64,000 nucleotides of DNA from Eublepharis macularius (Eukaryota; Chordata; Lepidosauria; Squamata; Eublepharidae). The position numbers and the translations under genes were made by a program. This document shows, piece after piece, positions 62,301 through 64,000 of the stretch (its first letter is position 1; the number at the start of each line of letters is the position of its first letter). The stretch spans positions 130,049,464 to 130,113,463 of the forward strand of contig NC_072796.1 of the NCBI RefSeq assembly GCF_028583425.1. Direction: 5' to 3'. The notes below the pieces were generated by a model that did no database searches, had not been told where the DNA came from, and saw only the letters and a program-made list of their open reading frames with translations.

Positions 62301-64000
62301 AAAAAAAAAAGATTGGGGGGAAATTTAAACTCCAAAAACACATTGAGGGCTTGTGTACACATGCACAATCAGCAGAAATTTGTCATTCTGCATTCATTAA
62401 CCAAGAAAATAAAGGAACAGTCTTGTGTGTGTGGCAGATAAAGAGTTCAGAAGATTTCTCTCCTGATGATACACACGTAACCATCTCCATCACACACCTA
62501 TGAAGCTCCTCAACTCACAGAACATCTTCACACATGCTTCCATTGCTCAGTTTCTCATATCCTGATGAAGTGTGGCTGAATACTTGAACACACTCATCAA
62601 AAACACGAAAGTTCTAGCTGTAGTGTTGCAATGCAGCAAATGGGATCACAAACGTGCGAATGAACTACCTGGATTCATTCACACATTCAAGTCACCTTTT
62701 GCTGCTTTGGTTATCAAGAGAAGATGGTGTACTTGAGATCCAGACCAACAGACCAACTCATTCATGAAACCATTCTCTGTTCAAAGGGAATGGAAAACTA
62801 CTCACTCTTTTTTCAGGACAATTTTTTTTACACTGTTGTGAATGGTCTCCCCCTTTCGACAGCTTTCCCACACAACTGGATATTTGCCTGTTCACTTACA
62901 GTGGGTATATGAAGCTGCCCTATGGTGGTAATAAGATCTGTCTAGCTGATTATTGTCTGCTCTGACTGGCAGAAACTCTCCCAAGTTTGGACCAGAAGTC
63001 TTTTAAGGTTCTTTAACCAAGGTGTTTCCAGGAATTGAACCCAAGACCTTCAGCATAGAAAGCAAGATATATACAGCCACCAGTATATGCCTTGCTTTTT
63101 ATGCTGAAGGTCTCGGTTTACAAAGTATGTTATTATTATCCCCACAACAATCACCCTGTGAGGTGAGTGGGGCTGAGAGAGCTCTGGAAGAGCTAGGACT
63201 GACCCAAGGTCACACAGTTGGCTTCAAGCGGAGGAGTGGGGAATCTCCCAGTTCTCCAGATTAGAGTCATGCTGTTCTTAACCACTACACCAAACTGGCA
63301 ACATTATTCTGTATTCTGCCTGCTCCCTGATTGTTTGGGACCATCCATGCAATTGTCCTCAGTGATGTCATTATATTGCTAAATCGGATTTGCTATATTG
63401 CATTATGGCATCACCTCGGCCAGGATTAGCCAAGAGAGTAATCAAGGAAGAAGGAGAAGGAGGAAGCTATAACTGGAACAGGAGGCAGTGAGCCTGAGAA
63501 TAAGGGTGAATATTCCTACAATGTATTTCAAGAAACATATCTACCATCTAGATCCTTAGATAGCAATTTTGCTTTTCAACTGAAAAATCAGTATCAAGAG
63601 TATCTGATACAACTTTAATCTTCATAAAGTCTCAAAAGTATACCCAGGAATAAATGTTGCTCCCTTTTCATTGTTGTGTCCAAAACAAGGTCTAAGCTCT
63701 TACAAGAAGACTGGTAAGAGGATAGCAATATAAAGCAACATTCCTTCATATTCTCAGAGAACCTCTATTCTTGTTTTAGCTCTTCGCACCCCATGTACTC
63801 ACTCGGAAATGGCTGTGTTCCAGTTAGAATGTCATAGCTTGTCACAGGTGCAGGCGAAAGCATGACTTTAGTTGCAGAAACCTCCCATTCTATTGAAACA
63901 CCTGCCTGCAGCAATGAGGACGCCTGGAAAGATGATGGTGCTGTGCTTTTCAAGCTAACAGTCTTTCGCCATGTGCTGAATTTGGGTGAGATGGTCTCAT
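38298..64000 (-). CDS. HHLA1: HHLA1, 3' part of gene (six exons; 5' part beyond right edge)
   Basis: HHLA1 is a little-studied gene directly upstream of OC90 in mammals. Coding segments in transcript order: 64000-63803 (5' limit not visible), 59127-59056, 57581-57513, 42444-42288, 40150-40068, 38341-38298. They total 623 nt and join in frame to a TAA stop. The first three are Ser/Thr/Pro-rich. The last three encode a compact Cys-rich C-terminus with nine cysteines, including INPCVMELCKFFQQCLC and YCIENYSWFLKN. That signature, from memory, is the conserved HHLA1 C-terminus, and the position upstream of OC90 in the same orientation agrees with synteny. The Ser/Thr-rich stretch before a Cys module would suit a secreted or surface protein, but no function is established. 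Further symmetric exons could hide in the 15 kb intron between 57.5 and 42.4 kb. Confidence 0.75.
38691..38931 (+). repeat. tRNA-derived SINE, family F, copy 1 of tandem pair
   Basis: GAGCTGCTGTAGCATAGTAG, GGCTGCAAATCAGCACTCTG, TGGTTTGAATCCCTCTACTG (B-box), GTGGGGAAAATAAGAACACT, tail GTTGTTGTTATTAATAA. Confidence 0.8.
38932..39166 (+). repeat. tRNA-derived SINE, family F, copy 2 of tandem pair
   Basis: Starts directly in the tail of copy 1: AGAGCTGCTGTAGCATAGCA, GTTGGTTCGACGCCCACGAC, tail TTGTTATTGTTGTT. The two differ at many sites. Confidence 0.8.
39419..39674 (+). repeat. tRNA-derived SINE, family A
   Basis: CTACCAGTTTGGTGTAGTGG, GGCAGGACTCTAATCTGGAG, CTGGGTGACCTTGGGTCAGC, tail TTATTATTATTATTATA. 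Confidence 0.8.
40068..40150 (-). CDS. HHLA1: HHLA1 exon: Cys-rich C-terminal domain, middle
   Basis: 83 nt, phase 2 in and phase 1 out; acceptor ATCTCTAG above 40150 and donor GTAAGTAG below 40068. Encodes YCIENYSWFLKNAAYVCDKV then KRMSYSN. YC-ENYSWFLKN is the second signature used to call HHLA1. Confidence 0.82.
40297..40420. repeat. Fragment of family G inverted-repeat element
   Basis: CAGAGTGTCTCTAAACACAC, AGATACAATGTTAGCCAG and GATCGCTCCAGAGGGGACGG match the left half of the element at 61563-61903. Confidence 0.6.
40876..41045 (-). repeat. tRNA-derived SINE, family C
   Basis: Reverse copy: ACACAGGAAGCTGCCTTACG, GAATCAGATGATTGGTCTCT, CCTTTTAACTGGAGATGCCG and GGGGATTCAAGTTGAACC. Confidence 0.65.
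41806..42013 (+). repeat. Family E repeat
   Basis: TAGGGTTGCCAGCTCTGG, AGGAAATTCCTGGAGATTTG, GGAGATCAGTTTTAATTCC, CACCTGGAGGTTGGCAAACC. Ends are inverted. Confidence 0.75.
42288..42444 (-). CDS. HHLA1: HHLA1 exon: start of Cys-rich C-terminal domain
   Basis: 157 nt, phase 1 in and phase 2 out; acceptor TTCCTAG above 42444 and donor GTAACAGG below 42288. Encodes CPQAPKRDTVLTLPAATAVA, then INPCVMELCKFFQQCLCMRD and a basic tail RRYSREETM. The spaced cysteines in PCxxELCxFFQQCLC are the strongest identification in this gene. A second possible donor (GTAGAA) lies 7 nt further on; the one chosen joins the next exon in frame. Confidence 0.82.
42488..42625 (+). repeat. Dispersed SINE-like repeat, longest copy
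   Basis: AGGTAGCCATGCTAGTTTGT, AAGAGCAAGAGTCCAGTAGC, GACTAACAAAATTTGTGGTA, GAGCCACAGCTCACTTCTTC. Confidence 0.6.
42979..43065 (+). mobile_element. Old RTE-BovB fragment
   Basis: ATGTGGTGCTGGAGGATAAT and CCAAAAGACAAAAAAAGTGG align with the segment encoding EMWCWRR in the better copy (52993-53075). Highly decayed. Confidence 0.6.
43315..43802 (-). mobile_element. Penelope-like element, truncated, minus orientation
   Basis: The terminal region (TATTGTCGAAGGCTTTCACG to CAGTGTCACAGTGTGG) is followed by C-terminal coding sequence read on minus: HREAIEIHKHKQNFNRKEET, LRMNRAWFPVLKNTRLTKHS. It stops before the GIY-YIG core. It duplicates part of 60184-60960. Confidence 0.8.
44425..44675 (+). mobile_element. 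RTE-BovB 3' end fragment
   Basis: TCTTAGGTCACATCATGAGA, GGAAGACTCAACACGAGAG, GGATGTTTTGGAGCTCATTC and CTTGATGGCACATAACAGGC. Coding homology is broken by stops. Confidence 0.7.
45674..45885 (+). repeat. tRNA-derived SINE, family C
   Basis: GGTGAGGCTGTGGCTCAGTG, CCCAAGGTTCAATCCCC (B-box), GATCAGGTAGCAAGTGATG, AGTAGAATGCAGCTTCAAG. Confidence 0.75.
45944..46171 (-). repeat. tRNA-derived SINE, family F, reverse, tandem pair member
   Basis: AACAACAACAAATGCAC tail side, GACCACAATACAGCTGGGGA, GTTGAACCAGCAGAGTGCTG, GCTATGCTACAGCAGCTC. Confidence 0.8.
46172..46407 (-). repeat. tRNA-derived SINE, family F, reverse, tandem pair member
   Basis: CAGTTATATACCCCTCTTCT, GACAATGCAGCTGGGGAGCT, AAGTTGAACCAGCAGAGTGC, GCTACACTATAGCAGCTC. 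Same head-to-tail dimer layout as at 38691-39166. Confidence 0.8.
46408..49170. other. HHLA1 intron, mostly single-copy-looking
   Basis: The longest stretch here with no repeat family that I recognise. No convincing minus-strand exon in the right phase; an open frame at 48693-48923 has an acceptor-like start but enters in the wrong phase for its neighbours. A plus-strand open frame (46473-46823) has no known domain. Confidence 0.4.
49171..50010 (+). repeat. Possible solitary LTR
   Basis: About 0.8 kb with a TATAAAAG box at 49494-49501 and AATAAA at 49936-49941 about 440 bp downstream, in the order expected of an LTR (promoter then poly(A) signal). No second copy, primer-binding site or clear target duplication was seen, so the boundaries and class are guesses. 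Confidence 0.3.
50011..50970. other. HHLA1 intron, unassigned
   Basis: No exon or repeat family recognised; the segment 50600-50690 (GGTGAGATATAAATATCTGG) resembles a LINE 3' end. Confidence 0.35.
50972..51935. repeat. GC-rich GGGTTGCC-family element, about 960 bp
   Basis: Left TAGGATTGCCAGGTCCCTAT, right GGAGGCCTGGCAACCCTGG, inverted relative to each other. Near the right end is a small hairpin, CATCACTTCTAGTTTTC / CCAGAAGTGATGTC. The interior is unassigned. The span may combine two fragments. Confidence 0.5.
52286..52373. mobile_element. 88-bp Tc1/mariner-type hairpin MITE
   Basis: CAGTGAAATCCTAAGCAGAG to its complement, ending CTTAGGATTTCACTG, with arms of about 35 bp and flanked by TA on both sides (52284-52285, 52374-52375). 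CAGTG ends with a TA duplication are typical of Tc1/mariner. Confidence 0.75.
52505..52592 (+). mobile_element. RTE-BovB 3' fragment abutting the next copy
   Basis: GATTTAATAAAGGAGGCCAC, TTCCAGTTTGCAAGATCTGA, AATGATAGGATGTTTTGG: this is the same part of BovB found again at 53225-53292. It stops at 52592, where internal reverse-transcriptase sequence begins. Confidence 0.75.
52593..53352 (+). pseudogene. RTE-BovB LINE, C-terminal part of reverse transcriptase ORF, 5'-truncated
   Basis: Encodes about 250 residues in one open frame from the catalytic DD of the RT palm (DDTTLLAGNSEDLKQLL) through GLQLNIKKTK, ITVYGCESWTVKKAD, FEMWCWRRVLQIPRTAKKTN and GHIMRRQDSLEKSIM, to the 3' end with RRPDSP and stop. 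This order is that of RTE/BovB proteins. The endonuclease and N-terminal RT are missing, so it cannot retrotranspose by itself, but the frame is unbroken, suggesting a fairly recent insertion. BovB is well known for horizontal spread between squamates and other animals. Confidence 0.9.
53353..54550. other. HHLA1 intron, unassigned
   Basis: No exon or known repeat seen; a pair of T and A tracts at 53803-53820 is the only simple sequence. Confidence 0.35.
54557..54664. mobile_element. Palindromic MITE, GGCCATTTTCACAC family, 108 bp
   Basis: GGCCATTTCCACACGGCTTA to TAAGCCGTGTGAAAACGGCC, arms continuing through CTGCAAAATAGCGAAATC to a CpG-rich core (CTCGCGAGGTTTCGCGC). A 3-bp duplication AGG (54554-54556, 54665-54667). 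Confidence 0.85.
55191..55406 (+). repeat. Family E repeat
   Basis: AGAGTTGCCAGCTCTAAGC at left and AGCTGGAGGTTGGCAACTCT at right, with GGAAATTCCTGGAGATTTGG and TCTGGAGATCGGTTGTAATT between. Confidence 0.75.
55762..56161. mobile_element. Nonautonomous hAT element, family B, inverted copy
   Basis: 400 bp. CAGGGCTCATTTCGAGGGGG to TCTATGAAATGACCCCTG. Target duplication CTCAGACC / TTCAGACC (55754-55761, 56162-56169; 7 of 8). The interior matches 22502-22947 in reverse, including TTCCCCAAAGAGGTCACATG and TCATTAGCATA-type repeats. Confidence 0.88.
56170..56900. other. HHLA1 intron, unassigned
   Basis: AT-rich, with a local inverted pair (AAATACAAATTAAAAACTCT near 56346, ATTGTAGCTAATTTCAACAA near 56876) suggesting an old fold-back element of about 560 bp; ends are not clear. 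Confidence 0.35.
56904..57141 (-). repeat. tRNA-derived SINE, family A
   Basis: AACAACAACAACATTTGATT tail side, CACCCACTCAGAGTGGTTTA, CCCAAGGTCACCCCGCTGGC, TACTACACCAAACTGGTTC. Confidence 0.75.
57513..57581 (-). CDS. HHLA1: HHLA1 exon, Pro-rich (69 nt)
   Basis: Symmetric phase-1 exon; acceptor GCTGCTAG above 57581 and donor GTAAGTATC below 57513. Reads NWALLALSTPPKRPGVFQKV then HS. The Pro/Lys/Arg-rich centre is distinctive. Joined to the next recognised exon it gives Ser-Arg-Cys-Pro with no stop. Confidence 0.7.
57855..57898 (-). repeat. 5S-type SINE tail fragment
   Basis: TGCTGTCAAGTCGCGACTGA then CTTATGGC, the complement of the SINE 3' tail only. Confidence 0.5.
58020..58280. mobile_element. 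Palindromic hAT MITE, family C (CAGGGCTTTTTTTC ends)
   Basis: 261 bp. CAGGGCTTTTTTTCAGCTGG to AGAAAAAAAGCCCTG. Target duplication CCTATGCG / CCTATGTG (58012-58019, 58281-58288; 7 of 8, the mismatch at a CpG). The interior folds: CTGATCTCCAGACAGAGGGG meets its complement CTCTGTCTGGAGATCAG. Confidence 0.88.
58290..58870 (+). repeat. LINE 3' end with A-rich tail
   Basis: CCAGCCTGGTGGATTGCTCT, AGACGGAGCTGTTCCGCTAG, CGATCCACCCTGAGCCTGCT, GGGGAGGGCGGAATATAAAT and an AAATAAATAAA tail; a TG/CA microsatellite at 58670-58715. The clade (CR1/L2-like) was not resolved. A related decayed copy may lie at 59640-59900. Confidence 0.5.
59056..59127 (-). CDS. HHLA1: HHLA1 exon, Ser/Thr-rich (72 nt)
   Basis: Symmetric phase-1 exon with a strong acceptor (TTCTTTCCCGCAG) above 59127 and donor GTGAGCTCC below 59056. 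Reads EASVIVTQPTSSKTTRASFP then MQT after the split codon. Composition continues that of the preceding exon. Confidence 0.7.
59346..59565 (-). repeat. 5S rRNA-derived SINE
   Basis: Reverse copy: GTGCCATCAAGCCATAGTTG, GGCAAGAGGCTAATGGAGG, CTCCCATCCAATTACTAACC, GATCTGATGAGATTGGGCTT. Confidence 0.75.
59985..60140 (-). repeat. tRNA-derived SINE, family C, decayed
   Basis: Reverse copy: CATGGATTGAACCTGGGACC then CAAGGGAATGCTTTACCCCT and GAGCTATGG, the complements of the B-box and A-box regions. Confidence 0.6.
60184..60960 (-). pseudogene. Penelope-like retroelement 3' part with GIY-YIG endonuclease
   Basis: On the minus strand an open frame reads SAGVYRIPCSCGQVYIG (the GIY-YIG pair, here GVY and YIG), then TTKHSIQTRIKEHERHC, EKSAVAEHS, REAIEIHKHKQNFNRKEE and RAWFPVLKNTR. 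This is the C-terminal endonuclease of Penelope-like elements, which nicks target DNA. The reverse transcriptase is missing (5' truncation near 60960). The 3' terminal repeat with TTGTTGTGGGTTTTCCGGGC lies at 60186-60360. Not autonomous. Confidence 0.85.
61033..61246 (+). repeat. Family E repeat
   Basis: CAGGGTTGCAAGCTCCAGG to CACCTGGAGGCTGGCAACCC, with GGGAAATTCCTGGAGATTTT and GGAGATCAGTTGCAGTTC. Confidence 0.7.
61563..61903. mobile_element. Family G inverted-repeat element, complete copy
   Basis: Left AGAGTCTCTCTACACAAGAC, GGAGATACAATGTTAGCCAG; right (reversed) CAGCTAACATTGCATACTGT and GTACAGAGACTCTTA. Inner arms TCTCTACACAGAGCTGGCAG / CTGTTCTGTGTAGAGAGG and GCAGAGATCGCTCC / GGAGCGATCTCTGC. 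About 340 bp. Confidence 0.7.
61907..62087. mobile_element. Family G inverted-repeat element, second adjacent copy
   Basis: AGAGTCTCTCTACACAAGAT and GTGGGAATGCTCAAAT at left; CACTTGAGCATCCCCATTTA and CCTTGTGTGGGGAGACTCTT at right. It sits three bases from the previous copy. Confidence 0.65.
62088..62904. other. HHLA1 intron, unassigned
   Basis: No exon or family recognised. A-rich tract at 62284-62310 flanked by two GATTGGGGGGAA copies (62271-62283 and 62311-62322), a small local duplication. Confidence 0.4.
62905..63075 (-). repeat. tRNA-derived SINE, family C
   Basis: Reverse copy: TATATGAAGCTGCCCTATGG, CTGCTCTGACTGGCAGAAAC, GGAATTGAACCCAAGACCTT then CAGCATAGAAAGCAAG. Confidence 0.65.
63113..63300 (-). 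repeat. tRNA-derived SINE, family A
   Basis: GTTTACAAAGTATGTTATTA, CTGACCCAAGGTCACACAGT, TTAACCACTACACCAAACTG. The 3' part is missing. Confidence 0.7.
63301..63802. other. HHLA1 intron, unassigned
   Basis: Nothing recognised between the SINE and the Ser/Thr-rich exon. Confidence 0.4.
63803..64000 (-). CDS. HHLA1: HHLA1 exon, Ser/Thr-rich (runs off the right edge)
   Basis: Open in one frame from the window edge to donor GTGAGTAC just below 63803; leaves in phase 1. Contains STAPSSFQASSLLQAG and PVTSYDILTGTQPFP, rich in Ser, Thr and Pro. Assignment depends on phase agreement with the next exon and the gene context. The true acceptor is probably beyond 64000; a weak CAG at about 63979-63981 would start in a different phase from the neighbours and is less likely. 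Confidence 0.6.

Noticed and set aside
62284..62325. A-tract with repeated GATTGGGGGGAA
   Set aside because: Local simple-sequence duplication without flanking element structure.

Overview
This is vertebrate nuclear DNA. The repeat content points to a squamate reptile, most likely a gecko-like lizard: RTE-BovB LINEs, 5S-rRNA-headed SINEs, several tRNA-headed SINEs, CR1 tails, Penelope-like elements with a GIY-YIG endonuclease, and hAT and other MITEs. I cannot name the species. Almost every open reading frame longer than 60 codons is chance or transposon sequence. The real genes are split into small exons, all on the minus strand, and were assembled here by splice sites, reading phase and protein similarity recalled from memory.

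Two genes lie head to tail on the minus strand. (1) HHLA1 occupies about 64000 down to 38020. Only its 3' portion is present: six exons ending in a cysteine-rich C-terminus, a stop codon at 38298-38300 and paired AATAAA signals near 38020. (2) OC90 (otoconin-90, a secreted inner-ear matrix protein with phospholipase-A2-like domains) follows. It has a possible TATA promoter and noncoding exon near 32373-32450, a leader-peptide exon at 28934-28976, the first PLA2-like domain in exons between 20680 and 12746, then a run of small phase-1 exons down to 1307. The gene continues beyond the left edge, where the later PLA2-like domain should lie. The order HHLA1 then OC90 in the same orientation matches the mammalian arrangement. 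All 12 OC90 coding exons join in frame (290 complete codons), and the six HHLA1 exons also join in frame to the stop.

The most interesting host feature is at 1307-2760: four tandemly duplicated 51-54 nt exons, each encoding a variant of an acidic P-x-E-S-S-D-L-L motif. Each carries duplicated intron sequence and phase-1 boundaries on both sides, so copies can be gained or lost without breaking the frame.

The introns and the intergenic gap are packed with nested transposons. Several insertions are dated relative to each other by clean target-site duplications: a 5S SINE split by a hAT MITE that is itself split by an L1-like fragment (9471-10597); a fold-back Penelope fragment inside a BovB-type tail with a 12-bp duplication (33530-33850); and a set of palindromic elements starting GGCC or GRGCC with 3-bp target duplications. 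Regions of 300 bp or more without a named feature are listed as unassigned intron or spacer.
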